Source: Candidatus Cloacimonadota bacterium
GTDB taxonomy: Bacteria; Cloacimonadota; Cloacimonadia; JGIOTU-2
Assembly: GCA_011043895.1 (NCBI GenBank)
Contig: DRBZ01000103.1
Coordinates: 1 to 21,034, forward strand
Length of the DNA stretch: 21,034 nucleotides
Direction: 5' to 3'
Made by a program: the position numbers and the translations under genes. Shown in pieces: positions 7,214 to 15,289 of the stretch (position 1 is its first letter; each line of letters starts with the position of its first letter). The notes beneath the pieces are model-generated. The model did not search any database, was not told the DNA's origin, and saw nothing but the letters and a program-made list of their open reading frames with translations.

Positions 7214-7723
7214 ATGCAGATTACCATCACAGCACGACATTTTGAATTAACCGACCCCATCAAAGAATATGCAGAAGGGGCTATCAGAGGACTTAAAAAA
7301 TATTTTGACCATATCATTATCGCAGAAATGATCCTTCAGGTCGAAAAGAACAGAAACATTGCAGAATTAAATTTAAGAGTAAAAAAATTAACGTTAGTTG
7401 CAAAGGCTCGCGAGAATGATATGTATACAGCAATAGATAGTGTAGTAAGGAAAATGGAACGGCAGATCAAAAGAAAAATCGGTAAGATGAAGAATCATCA
7501 TAGTAATGGAAAAGTTGCTTTGAAGAAACTTGATAGTGTAGAATTTGAGACTCCAAATATCATAAGAAAATCTCTAAAACCCGTAGAACTTGACCTTGAT
7601 AATGCGATTGACGCTATTAGCAAGAGTCAGGATGATTTCTTCATATTCAAGAATGTGGGAGCTGATAATGTTACGATGGTGAAAAAGATTAAAGATGGCT
7701 TTGAGGTCATCGAAATACAATAA
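7214..7723 (+). CDS. hpf: Long-form ribosome hibernation promoting factor
   Basis: HPF binds the small ribosomal subunit near the decoding centre and shuts ribosomes down in starvation; the long form also joins two ribosomes through its C-terminal domain. The 169 residues show an N-terminal S30AE domain (MQITITARHFELTDPIKEYAE at the start, about 1-100) and a C-terminal domain (about 120-169) with DDFFIFKNVGADNVTMVKKI, matching the long-HPF dimerisation domain rather than the short E. coli HPF. GAGG at 7201-7204 supplies a Shine-Dalgarno 9 bases before the ATG. Two bases after lipA and 11 before hprK, it is likely co-transcribed with both. Confidence 0.94.
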   Translation: MQITITARHFELTDPIKEYAEGAIRGLKKYFDHIIIAEMILQVEKNRNIAELNLRVKKLTLVAKARENDMYTAIDSVVRKMERQIKRKIGKMKNHHSNGKVALKKLDSVEFETPNIIRKSLKPVELDLDNAIDAISKSQDDFFIFKNVGADNVTMVKKIKDGFEVIEIQ

Positions 7724-7734
7724 ACGGGGCATTT

Positions 7735-8703
7735 ATGCAAAGTTTAACTGTCAAAAAACTCTTTGAACTCAAGCAGAAGGATTTTACCCTCACACTGTTG
7801 ACGAAGAAGAAAGGTTTATCGAAGGAGATACCTACACCTGAGTTGTCACGTCCAGGTCTCGCGTTTGCTGGTTTCACAGATACCTATGCCTATGATAGGG
7901 TTCAAATCCTTGGCGAAACAGAGGTTAAATACCTTAACTCTCTCGAACCTTCAAAACGTTATGATCAGATTAAAGGACTCTTCTCTCAATTTGATATTCC
8001 ATGTTTTATTGTAGCAAAAGGATTGATGCCCACCAAAGAGCTTGTCTTTCTTGCAGATGAGCATGATATACCTGTCTTACAATCCAGAATGCAGACTGTG
8101 GATCTTATGCATGGATTGACCGTGTTTCTACAGGATTGGTTTGCTCCATCAAAATCTATTCATGGAACGCTGGTTGATGTATTTGGTGTGGGGATTCTCA
8201 TAACTGGATCGAGTGGAATTGGTAAAAGTGAATGTGCTCTTGAGCTTATTTCCCGTGGACATCGGCTCATTTCCGATGATGTGGTACATATCAAAAAAAG
8301 AATGGATGTCATCATCGGTGAAGCAAATAAACAACTCGGGCATTTTATGGAAATTCGCGGTATTGGTCTGATCGATGTTGAAACAATGTTTGGTATTCGT
8401 TCAATACGTATGCAGAAGCGTATCGAAACTCAAGTTGAACTCATTCCATGGCGACACAATATGGACTATGAAAGGATCGGGCTCAAAGAACGTTTTAATC
8501 GAATCATCGATATTGAAATTCCTATTATTTATCTACCAGTTTCTCCAGGTAAAAGTATTGCTGTGATCGTGGAGGTCATTGCAATGAACCATATGTTGAA
8601 AGTATATGGGCATAATGCTGCTGAAGTATTCAATGAAAGAGTCCAAAAGGAAATCGAAAGGAAAAACAGGATTAGAACATATCTGGAATCTGATAAAGAA
8701 TAA
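7735..8703 (+). CDS. hprK: HPr kinase/phosphorylase
   Basis: HprK phosphorylates Ser46 of HPr with ATP or pyrophosphate and reverses it by phosphorolysis, so it sets whether HPr acts in signalling or in phosphotransfer. The 322 residues include an N-terminal domain (about 1-130) and the kinase domain with conserved His143 in SIHGTLVDVFGVGILI, Walker A GSSGIGKS at 158-165, RGHRLISDDVVHIKK (about 174-188) and the signature MEIRGIGLIDVETMFGIRSIR (205-225). The match to the Gram-positive-type HprK is full length, so it should be active. It is directly upstream of ptsH with no intergenic base (TAA ATG), so target and kinase are co-translated. Gram-negative HprK is known in several phyla, often acting without sugar uptake. 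Confidence 0.95.
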   Translation: MQSLTVKKLFELKQKDFTLTLLTKKKGLSKEIPTPELSRPGLAFAGFTDTYAYDRVQILGETEVKYLNSLEPSKRYDQIKGLFSQFDIPCFIVAKGLMPTKELVFLADEHDIPVLQSRMQTVDLMHGLTVFLQDWFAPSKSIHGTLVDVFGVGILITGSSGIGKSECALELISRGHRLISDDVVHIKKRMDVIIGEANKQLGHFMEIRGIGLIDVETMFGIRSIRMQKRIETQVELIPWRHNMDYERIGLKERFNRIIDIEIPIIYLPVSPGKSIAVIVEVIAMNHMLKVYGHNAAEVFNERVQKEIERKNRIRTYLESDKE

Positions 8704-8970
8704 ATGATCAAAAAAGTTGTGACACTTACAAATAAGCTTGGAATTCATGTACGTCCAGCATCTTTAATATCTAAGACTGCCTCAAAGTACCGGTCTTCAT
8801 TTATCATACGCAAGGACGATATGGAGATAAATGGGAAAAGTGTTATGGGTATAATGATGCTGGGAGCTGGACAAGGAACGGAACTGGAGCTTGTGTTTGA
8901 TGGTGTTGATGAAGATGAATTAATGGAAGAGATAGTTGAACTTTTTAAGGATAAATTTGGAGAAGAATGA
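8704..8970 (+). CDS. ptsH: Phosphocarrier protein HPr
   Basis: HPr carries a phosphoryl group from Enzyme I. The 88 residues have the catalytic His15 in GIHVRPA and the regulatory Ser46 in NGKSVMGIMMLG, so it can accept phosphate both from EI and from HprK. This is the Gram-positive-style dual-site HPr rather than the NPr type. It begins at the base after the hprK stop and its stop overlaps the ptsI start (ATGA). No EIIA/B/C gene is present in the window. Confidence 0.95.
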   Translation: MIKKVVTLTNKLGIHVRPASLISKTASKYRSSFIIRKDDMEINGKSVMGIMMLGAGQGTELELVFDGVDEDELMEEIVELFKDKFGEE

Positions 8971-10685
8971 TGGAAAAACTTAAAGGCTCTTCTGTTGCAT
9001 CTGGTATAATTGCTGGCAAGGTAACGGTGGTAAAAAGTAATATTTACCAGGTTACCCAGGGCAGGATCGATAATAATGAAATTGATGAACAGATACAACA
9101 GTTTCAGGATTCGATAAAGCATGCTATCAAAGAAGTTGATCTCATGTTGAGTTATCTTGAAACCCATGCAAAGAACGAGCGTGAGATACTCATTTCTCAT
9201 AAGGAGATGCTCAAGGATGAAGTTTTTATTGAAGAAGTGATCACTCTTATTCAGGAGAAACTTTTTCCGGCAGATCTGGCTGTGCAGAAATACATCGATT
9301 CACTTGTGAACAGATTAAACAATCTGGATGATGAGTTCTTAGTACAACGAAAAGAGGATTTTGAAGATATTAAAACGCGTATCATACGTAACCTTCATCA
9401 AAAAGACATACAACATTATGATAAGATCAAGCATGAGCGTGTTGTAGTCATATCTGAGATCATTCCCTCTCTGCTACTAACTATCAAAAATACTGATCCT
9501 CTTGCGCTGATAGCTGAAACAGGTTCCATGCACTCTCATTCTGCGATAATAGCAAAATCACTTGGAATTCCTGTTATTTTTAATATTCACCATGCAACTA
9601 AAACGCTGCATGAAAATGATTTCGTCATAGTCAATGGTGATAAGGGAGAGGTAATAAAAGATCCAACTCCTGAGCAACTGGAAAAATATAAGGAAATCAG
9701 GAAGGAACAGCAGAAAAAACTCAAAGAAAAAATTTCATTACTGAAACAGCCAATCATCACAAAGGATAGGGTGCCTGTTGAACTTATGGGAAATATAGAA
9801 TTCCCTGAAGAATGCGATGCAGACGAAATCCAGTATGCTGATGGTATCGGACTTTTCCGAACGGAATTCCTTTATTTTTTGGATAATACTTTTCCATCAG
9901 CAGAAAAACAAGCAGTGGTATATAAGAAGGTAATCTCTTCAATACCTGAAGGAAAACCCATCTATGTTCGTGTCTTTGATGTTGGTGGAGATAAACTGCA
10001 ACGCGAGTTCGGATTGCATAAAGAGAAAAATCCCAATCTTGGATGCCGCGGTATCCGTTTCCTGTTAAAATATAAGGAAATATTCAGACAACAAATTCGT
10101 GGAATTTTAATGGCGTCTTCACTAGGAAATATCAAGATCATACTGCCTATGATTAGCTCACGTGAAGAAATTATTAGGTCACGAAAAATAATCCAAGATG
10201 AAATGAGATCACTGGAAGAAGAGAACATACCTTTCAATAAGAATATCAGTGTCGGCATTATGGTCGAGATCCCGTCTTCTGCACTACTGGCGCATGAATT
10301 TGCTGATGTGGTAGATTTTTTCAGCATCGGCACAAATGATCTCACTCAATATGTACTGGCTGCAGATAGGAATAATGAAGCTCTTTCAGATGATTATACT
10401 TATTTTCATCCGGCGGTAAGATCTCTTATAGAAATGGTAATCCGTGCAGGCTCTGCAGACAATATCGAAGTGAAAATGTGTGGAGAGATGGCGAGTGATC
10501 CAGCTGCAGTCGCACTTTTATTAGGAATGGGACTACGGTCGTTCAGCGCAAACATTAACAAAATGGTGGAAGTTAAAAAGATTATACAAAGTTATACGAT
10601 TCCTGAACTTGAGGAATTATATCAGAAACATAGAAAAGCATCTCAGGAAGAGATGAGAAATATCTATGGAGAATTTATCGCATAA
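8967..10685 (+). CDS. ptsI: Phosphoenolpyruvate-protein phosphotransferase (Enzyme I)
   Basis: Enzyme I takes the phosphate of phosphoenolpyruvate onto a histidine and passes it to HPr. The 572-residue length is normal. The phosphorylated histidine is His191 in GSMHSHSAIIAKSLGIP. The PEP-binding barrel shows FRTEFLYF, RVFDVGGDK and LGCRGIRFLL, SIGTNDLTQY, and MCGEMASD with the catalytic Cys505. The ORF starts at 8967 (ATGATG), overlapping ptsH by four bases; the second ATG at 8970 is better spaced from GGAG at 8959-8962. It lacks the GAF domain of the nitrogen-type PtsP, so it is a plain PtsI. Confidence 0.95.
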   Translation: MMEKLKGSSVASGIIAGKVTVVKSNIYQVTQGRIDNNEIDEQIQQFQDSIKHAIKEVDLMLSYLETHAKNEREILISHKEMLKDEVFIEEVITLIQEKLFPADLAVQKYIDSLVNRLNNLDDEFLVQRKEDFEDIKTRIIRNLHQKDIQHYDKIKHERVVVISEIIPSLLLTIKNTDPLALIAETGSMHSHSAIIAKSLGIPVIFNIHHATKTLHENDFVIVNGDKGEVIKDPTPEQLEKYKEIRKEQQKKLKEKISLLKQPIITKDRVPVELMGNIEFPEECDADEIQYADGIGLFRTEFLYFLDNTFPSAEKQAVVYKKVISSIPEGKPIYVRVFDVGGDKLQREFGLHKEKNPNLGCRGIRFLLKYKEIFRQQIRGILMASSLGNIKIILPMISSREEIIRSRKIIQDEMRSLEEENIPFNKNISVGIMVEIPSSALLAHEFADVVDFFSIGTNDLTQYVLAADRNNEALSDDYTYFHPAVRSLIEMVIRAGSADNIEVKMCGEMASDPAAVALLLGMGLRSFSANINKMVEVKKIIQSYTIPELEELYQKHRKASQEEMRNIYGEFIA

Positions 10686-10702
10686 GTAATTGATAATTTA
10701 TG

Positions 10703-10716
10703 AAAGGAGTACAATG
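10703..10716 (+). promoter_or_regulatory. Strong Shine-Dalgarno deciding the isomerase start
   Basis: AAAGGAGT (10703-10710) stands 3 bases before the ATG at 10714, the best Shine-Dalgarno match in the window. It favours this ATG over the in-frame TTG at 10690, which would add eight residues. Confidence 0.65.
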
Positions 10717-11808
10717 TCTTCAATAATTAGTTTGGATTATACTGGAAATTTTAACCGTTTTGATACTGAGAATATGTATGACCAAATTATTTCCCTCCCA
10801 AAACAGATCGAAGAAAGTTATTTTAATCAGGAGAAAAGCGAACTTGCTATCTATTATAAAAATATTTCAAAAGTATACATCTGTGGAATGGGTGGGTCAG
10901 CAATTTCAGGGGATATCGCTAAAAGTCTCTTTGGAGATACGTTAAAAATCCGTGTATTCAAGGATTATTATCTTCCCACTTTCCTTGATGAGAACACACT
11001 GGGTATTGTGTGTAGCTATTCGGGCAATACAGCAGAAACGGTTGCATGTTTTGAAACATTAAGAAAAAAAGGTGCTCAGATAGCAATCGTGACTTCTGGA
11101 GGAATTCTCAAACATTATGGCTCACAAGAGGGTTATCTAATGAAGCTCGTACCTACAGGATTTCAACCACGTGCTGCGATTGGACATCTTTTCTTCTCAA
11201 TAGTAAAGATTCTTGAGGAACTCGGTCTGATAGAAGATCAGAATATTAATGTGAAACTTACTCATCTGAATCTTACCACAAAACTGAAACTCATTAATCA
11301 AGATGTTGAAGAAGGTAAGAATTTTGCAAAAGGGCTCGCAATGAAGCTGTATAAAAAAATACCTATCATATATAGCAGTAATCCACGTTTATTTCCCCTT
11401 GCATACAGATTTAAATGCCAGATAAATGAAAATGCAAAAACCCATGCATTCTGCAATACTTTTTCTGAGATGAATCATAACGAAATAGAGGGGTGGGAGA
11501 CCGATTACAATAATTCTCTTGTTCCAGTATTTATCAGCAATTTTGACGAAGAAAAAATGTATCTTGATAGGGTGAATGCCTTTAAAGAAATCCTCAAAAC
11601 AACAGAGGAAGAGAAGAAAAAAGAAAATCCCTCTTACGAAGAAATGGATTTTTTGGAGATCTTCACAGATGGAAAAACTCTGATGGGGAAAACATTTTCA
11701 ACGATCTTCCTTTGCGACATGATAAGCTACTATCTGGCGATTCTGAACAGAGTGAATCCCTCCAGTATTAAATTTATAGATTCCCTTAAGAAAACCATTA
11801 AATCATGA
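10714..11808 (+). CDS. Bifunctional phosphoglucose/phosphomannose isomerase (SIS-domain PGI/PMI)
   Basis: Enzymes of this family interconvert glucose-6-phosphate and fructose-6-phosphate and also mannose-6-phosphate and fructose-6-phosphate, in glycolysis and sugar-nucleotide supply. With the ATG at 10714 it has 364 residues. The SIS fold shows VYICGMGGSAISGD (about 54-67) and SYSGNTAET (101-109). The catalytic pair is inferred as Glu239 in INENAK and His255 in NHNE, 16 residues apart as Glu203 and His219 are in the Pyrobaculum enzyme (from memory). Length and motifs fit the crenarchaeal-type PGI/PMI rather than the standard PGI of about 550 residues. It lies 28 bases after ptsI; its stop overlaps purN by four bases. 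Whether it uses mannose-6-phosphate cannot be settled by eye. Confidence 0.88.
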   Translation: MSSIISLDYTGNFNRFDTENMYDQIISLPKQIEESYFNQEKSELAIYYKNISKVYICGMGGSAISGDIAKSLFGDTLKIRVFKDYYLPTFLDENTLGIVCSYSGNTAETVACFETLRKKGAQIAIVTSGGILKHYGSQEGYLMKLVPTGFQPRAAIGHLFFSIVKILEELGLIEDQNINVKLTHLNLTTKLKLINQDVEEGKNFAKGLAMKLYKKIPIIYSSNPRLFPLAYRFKCQINENAKTHAFCNTFSEMNHNEIEGWETDYNNSLVPVFISNFDEEKMYLDRVNAFKEILKTTEEEKKKENPSYEEMDFLEIFTDGKTLMGKTFSTIFLCDMISYYLAILNRVNPSSIKFIDSLKKTIKS

Positions 11809-12404
11809 GCAAGAGTATTAATATTGCTTTTCTGACCTCAGGAAAAAGTCGCGGATCCAATTTCGAAGCGATAATGCGGCATCTGCAGGAGGTCGACTTA
11901 CCAATAAGAGTTCAGTTTTTAGTGATAACTCGCGCTGATGCACCCATCAAAAAGAGGGCTGATTTCTTTGGTGTAAAATATATCTTATTGGATGATAAAA
12001 AATCTTTTGAGCGGAATCTTATCACATATCTCGAGGAATATGAAGTTAATCTTTTAGTACTTGCAGGTTTCATGAGAAAACTCTCCCATGATTTTTTACA
12101 ATCCTTTCAGGGAGATGTGATTAATATCCATCCGGCACTATTACCCAAATATGGTGGAGAAGGGATGTATGGCATACGTGTGCATGAAAAAGTATTCGAA
12201 TCTGGCGAAACTGAATCTGGTGTCACGGTTCATAGAGTAAATGATGACTATGATGCCGGTCCTATCATTGCACAAGAAATAGTATCCATAAGTGATTGCA
12301 GGAATCCTGAAGAGATTGCGCACAGAGTGCTGGAAATAGAGCATTCGTTATATCCCCGAACCATTGAGAAACTTGCCAGAGAATATCTGAAAAATCACAC
12401 ATAA
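11805..12404 (+). CDS. purN: Phosphoribosylglycinamide formyltransferase
   Basis: PurN transfers a formyl group from 10-formyltetrahydrofolate to GAR, third step of purine synthesis. The 199 residues carry the catalytic set Asn107, His109 (NIHPALLPKYGG) and Asp150 (DYDAGPII), equal to E. coli Asn106, His108, Asp144. The phosphate-binding loop is TSGKSRGSNFEAI. The segment KYGGEGMYGIRVHEKVFESG resembles Bacteroidetes-type PurN rather than the E. coli form (from memory). The start overlaps the isomerase stop (ATGA); no other purine gene is near. Confidence 0.95.
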   Translation: MSKSINIAFLTSGKSRGSNFEAIMRHLQEVDLPIRVQFLVITRADAPIKKRADFFGVKYILLDDKKSFERNLITYLEEYEVNLLVLAGFMRKLSHDFLQSFQGDVINIHPALLPKYGGEGMYGIRVHEKVFESGETESGVTVHRVNDDYDAGPIIAQEIVSISDCRNPEEIAHRVLEIEHSLYPRTIEKLAREYLKNHT

Positions 12405-12413
12405 AACTTCTTC

Positions 12414-13679
12414 GTGAAGAAAATATCAATTATTACACTCGGTTGTAAAACAAACCAGTTCGAATCTGAAGCCATTCTCGATAAGTTCATAAAGAATGGT
12501 TATATCCTGGCTGAGCTTGAGGACAATCCACAAATTATAATCATAAATACATGCTGCGTTACAAATCGAGCAGAATATAAATCCAGATATGCGATAAGAA
12601 AAGCACTTGAGCACGTATCATCCAATGGAAAAGTAATAGTTACCGGTTGCTATGTAAACAGGGGAAGTGCCTATTTCGAGAAGATCGAAGAAAGGGTAGT
12701 GCTATTCAAGAATTATCAGAAACATAAAATTTTTGATAAGATAACAGGAAGCCAAAACGAGTCTGAATTCATCGAATTCAGCGCAGACAAATATCACCTT
12801 CATACTCGCGTTCCGGTAAAAGTGCAGGATGGATGTAATTTTTTCTGCTCCTATTGTATTTTGCCCTATGTAAGAGGTAAACCAGTAAGTAGATCGCGAG
12901 AGTCGATACTCACGCAGGTACAGAATCTTGCAGAGAATGGTGTGAAAGAGATCATTTTAACAGGAATTAATCTCGGGCTTTATGGTCTCGATCTTAAAGT
13001 TTATTCATTGATTGATCTATTGAAAGATCTAGTTGAAACTGACATCTCACAAATACGACTTAGTTCTCTTGAACCGATGTTTTTCACTGACGAGATCATA
13101 GATTTCTTCGCTTCTTACGATAAGATATGTCCTCACTTTCATATTCCACTTCAAAGTGGCTCAGATACAGTACTCAAAAGAATGAACCGAACCTATTCAG
13201 TAAAAGATTTTGCTAAGATAGTTCACAAAGTTCAAACTAAAATATTCGACGCAGCTATTGGGTGTGATGTAATTGTTGGATTTCCGAATGAGTCTAATGA
13301 AGAGTTCATGGAAACAAGAAAATTTATAGAAAAACTTCCCATAACATACCTCCATGTCTTCAGATATTCACCCAGACCTCATACAGCTGGAATCAAAAAG
13401 AACATAAACATACATGGCTCTGTTAGCAAAAAAAGGATGCAAAGCTTGCAAAAACTTGGAATACACAAAAAAAATGAATATATGAAATTTCTGGTTAAAA
13501 ATAAGATTCCTCTTAATGTAGTGCTTGAGACAACGCAGAGGGGATACTGGTCAGGAGTTTCGAATCATTTTGTACGAGTATTTTTAAAAAATGAGACTGC
13601 TGAAAATGGAGTCATCAAGAGAGTTATAGCTTCAGAATATAGTCCTTCTCTTGATGGTTTGATAGCAGAAGAAGTATAG
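12414..13679 (+). CDS. mtaB: tRNA methylthiotransferase, MtaB type
   Basis: This radical-SAM methylthiotransferase adds a methylthio group to tRNA; the MtaB subgroup converts t6A37 to ms2t6A37. The 421 residues show the N-terminal cluster-binding cysteines Cys11 (TLGCKTNQFES), Cys47 (NTCCVTNRAE) and Cys79 (VTGCYVNRG), then the radical-SAM motif CNFFCSYC (Cys141, Cys145, Cys148). GCKTNQFESEAI and the two-cysteine NTCCVTN fit MtaB better than MiaB (which has GCQMN) or RimO. The C-terminal 60 residues resemble a TRAM-like RNA-binding domain. The start is GTG with no clear Shine-Dalgarno, but it gives the family's usual N-terminus. It lies 9 bases after purN and 2 before the ABC gene. Confidence 0.9.
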   Translation: MKKISIITLGCKTNQFESEAILDKFIKNGYILAELEDNPQIIIINTCCVTNRAEYKSRYAIRKALEHVSSNGKVIVTGCYVNRGSAYFEKIEERVVLFKNYQKHKIFDKITGSQNESEFIEFSADKYHLHTRVPVKVQDGCNFFCSYCILPYVRGKPVSRSRESILTQVQNLAENGVKEIILTGINLGLYGLDLKVYSLIDLLKDLVETDISQIRLSSLEPMFFTDEIIDFFASYDKICPHFHIPLQSGSDTVLKRMNRTYSVKDFAKIVHKVQTKIFDAAIGCDVIVGFPNESNEEFMETRKFIEKLPITYLHVFRYSPRPHTAGIKKNINIHGSVSKKRMQSLQKLGIHKKNEYMKFLVKNKIPLNVVLETTQRGYWSGVSNHFVRVFLKNETAENGVIKRVIASEYSPSLDGLIAEEV

Positions 13680-13681
13680 CA

Positions 13682-14401
13682 ATGATAGAAATTATTGGTC
13701 TTAAAAAGGAACTTGATGGAGCTCAGATTCTCGATGGTATCAATCTTACAATAGAGAAACATAAAACTACAGTCGTAATAGGAGAGAGCGGTTGTGGGAA
13801 AACTGTTTTATTAAAACATATCATAGGTTTCTATGAACCGGATGAGGGGAGTATTATTTGTGATGGGGAAAAGATTAATGGACTCACATGGAAGCAACTT
13901 AATCTTCTTCGACAGAAAATGACTATGGTTTTCCAGCATTCTGCACTCTTTGATTGGTTGAGTGTATATGAGAATATCGCACTTCCACTGCGCGAACAGC
14001 TGAATCTTTCAGAAAATGATATCAGAGCAAGAGTTAATGAAAAACTTGCCATGGTAGGAATGACTGGACAGGATAACAAAACTCCTGCTGAACTCAGTTT
14101 TGGTATGCAGAAACGTGTAAGTCTTGCCCGGGCATTAGTTCTGAATCCCGAATATGTATTATTTGATGAACCCACGACCGGACTTGATCCGATTATTGCA
14201 AATAATATTATTGAATTGTTTTCTAAATTTCAAAGAGAATTACACACAACCTCGCTCATTGTCTCTCATGATATCAGCATTGTGTTCAAAATTGCAGACA
14301 AAGTTGCATTACTAAAAGATGGAAAAATAATTTTTCAGGGCTCTATCGAGCAGCTTGAAAGGAGCAAAGAGCCCTATATTAAAAAGTTTATATCACGTTA
14401 G
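13682..14401 (+). CDS. mlaF: MlaF-like ABC transporter ATPase with atypical signature
   Basis: MlaF-type ATPases drive phospholipid traffic between the membranes with a MlaE permease and an MCE protein. The 239 residues have Walker A GESGCGKT (34-41), Q-loop VFQHSALFDWLSVYENIALPL (as split at residues 83-103), Walker B VLFDEPTTGLDP (159-170) and His196 in IVSHD. HSALFDWLSVYENIALPL is the characteristic MlaF stretch. The signature reads LSFGMQKRVSLARAL (138-152): the usual third-position Gly (LSGGM) is Phe140. The gene is followed after 9 bases by an MCE gene, which supports the Mla assignment; no permease gene intervenes. Activity is not certain given the altered signature. Confidence 0.88.
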   Translation: MIEIIGLKKELDGAQILDGINLTIEKHKTTVVIGESGCGKTVLLKHIIGFYEPDEGSIICDGEKINGLTWKQLNLLRQKMTMVFQHSALFDWLSVYENIALPLREQLNLSENDIRARVNEKLAMVGMTGQDNKTPAELSFGMQKRVSLARALVLNPEYVLFDEPTTGLDPIIANNIIELFSKFQRELHTTSLIVSHDISIVFKIADKVALLKDGKIIFQGSIEQLERSKEPYIKKFISR

Positions 14402-14410
14402 GATAGATTT

Positions 14411-15277
14411 ATGCAAACAAAAAGAAGTGAATTAATTGTCGGGCTTGTTATCATAATTGCTATACTTGTAGTTGTGATCGGTAAGGTTCTGATCACCGGC
14501 AATCAAACAAAAAGCGAAATGTATGAATTGACCACGATATTCCCTGAGATCGGTGGTCTTGAAGTAGGTAATGCTGTTTTTGTAAACGGCGTGAGAGCTG
14601 GAAAAGTTGCTGATATTGCGCTCCGACAGAATGAGGTTGCTGTAAGATTACTGATCAATCGTGCGGTAACTCTGAAGAAAGATGCACGCATAGAGATCGT
14701 AGAACGAGGAATGATGGGAGAGAGAGAGATCAAAATTGATCCGGGCAGCTCAGACGAGGTTATGGATATCACTGAATCTATTCACGGATGTTACAATGTC
14801 GGTTTTAATGAAACGGTTTCTGAGATTGGCAAAACAATTCAGAATATTAATGCCCTTTCAGGTTCACTAGTAAAAATTGTAGGGGATAAACAAGAAATAG
14901 AAAATTTCAAAACTATGCTCCTGAACTTCAATCTGCTTATAACTAATCTTAATAGAATTCTTGAAAAGAATAAAGATATACAAATCGAATTTGATAGAAT
15001 CAATAATATTCTGACCAATCTGGATTCTTTGATTTCAAAGAATGACGATAAAGTAGATCGAATTATTACTTTTGCAGATAATAAGCTTGAAACCATGAAT
15101 GAAATGATAATTCAGCTTCAGACCCTGCTTGAAATATTTCAAAAAGAAGATACGAGCTTTAGTCGTTTTACAGATGATGATTCTCTTTATAACAAGTTGG
15201 ATGCTTCGCTTGATAAATTTGATGCTTTAATCACAGACATCAAAGAAAATCCAAAGAAATATTTCAGTCTTTTTTAA
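14411..15277 (+). CDS. mlaD: MCE-domain protein (MlaD-like)
   Basis: MCE proteins form hexameric rings in the periplasm that carry lipids between membranes. The 288 residues have a single N-terminal transmembrane segment (about 8-29, SELIVGLVIIIAILVVVIGK) and an MCE domain (about 39-115) with FPEIGGLEVGNAVFVNGVRAGKV and MMGEREIKID. From about 130 to 250 the sequence is rich in leucine, isoleucine, asparagine and charged residues and looks helical or coiled coil, as in the C-terminal helices of longer MCE proteins. AGGAT at 14400-14404 gives a Shine-Dalgarno 6 bases before ATG. It pairs with the ATPase upstream. Confidence 0.9.
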   Translation: MQTKRSELIVGLVIIIAILVVVIGKVLITGNQTKSEMYELTTIFPEIGGLEVGNAVFVNGVRAGKVADIALRQNEVAVRLLINRAVTLKKDARIEIVERGMMGEREIKIDPGSSDEVMDITESIHGCYNVGFNETVSEIGKTIQNINALSGSLVKIVGDKQEIENFKTMLLNFNLLITNLNRILEKNKDIQIEFDRINNILTNLDSLISKNDDKVDRIITFADNKLETMNEMIIQLQTLLEIFQKEDTSFSRFTDDDSLYNKLDASLDKFDALITDIKENPKKYFSLF

Positions 15278-15289
15278 TGGGATGATTTT

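Noticed and set aside
8745..9200. 151-codon minus-strand frame across ptsH and ptsI
   Set aside because: It spans two well-identified plus-strand genes and contains low-complexity Ser runs from antisense codons.
10690..10713. TTG start for the PGI/PMI gene
   Set aside because: The ATG at 10714 has a strong AAAGGAGT site; the TTG has none.
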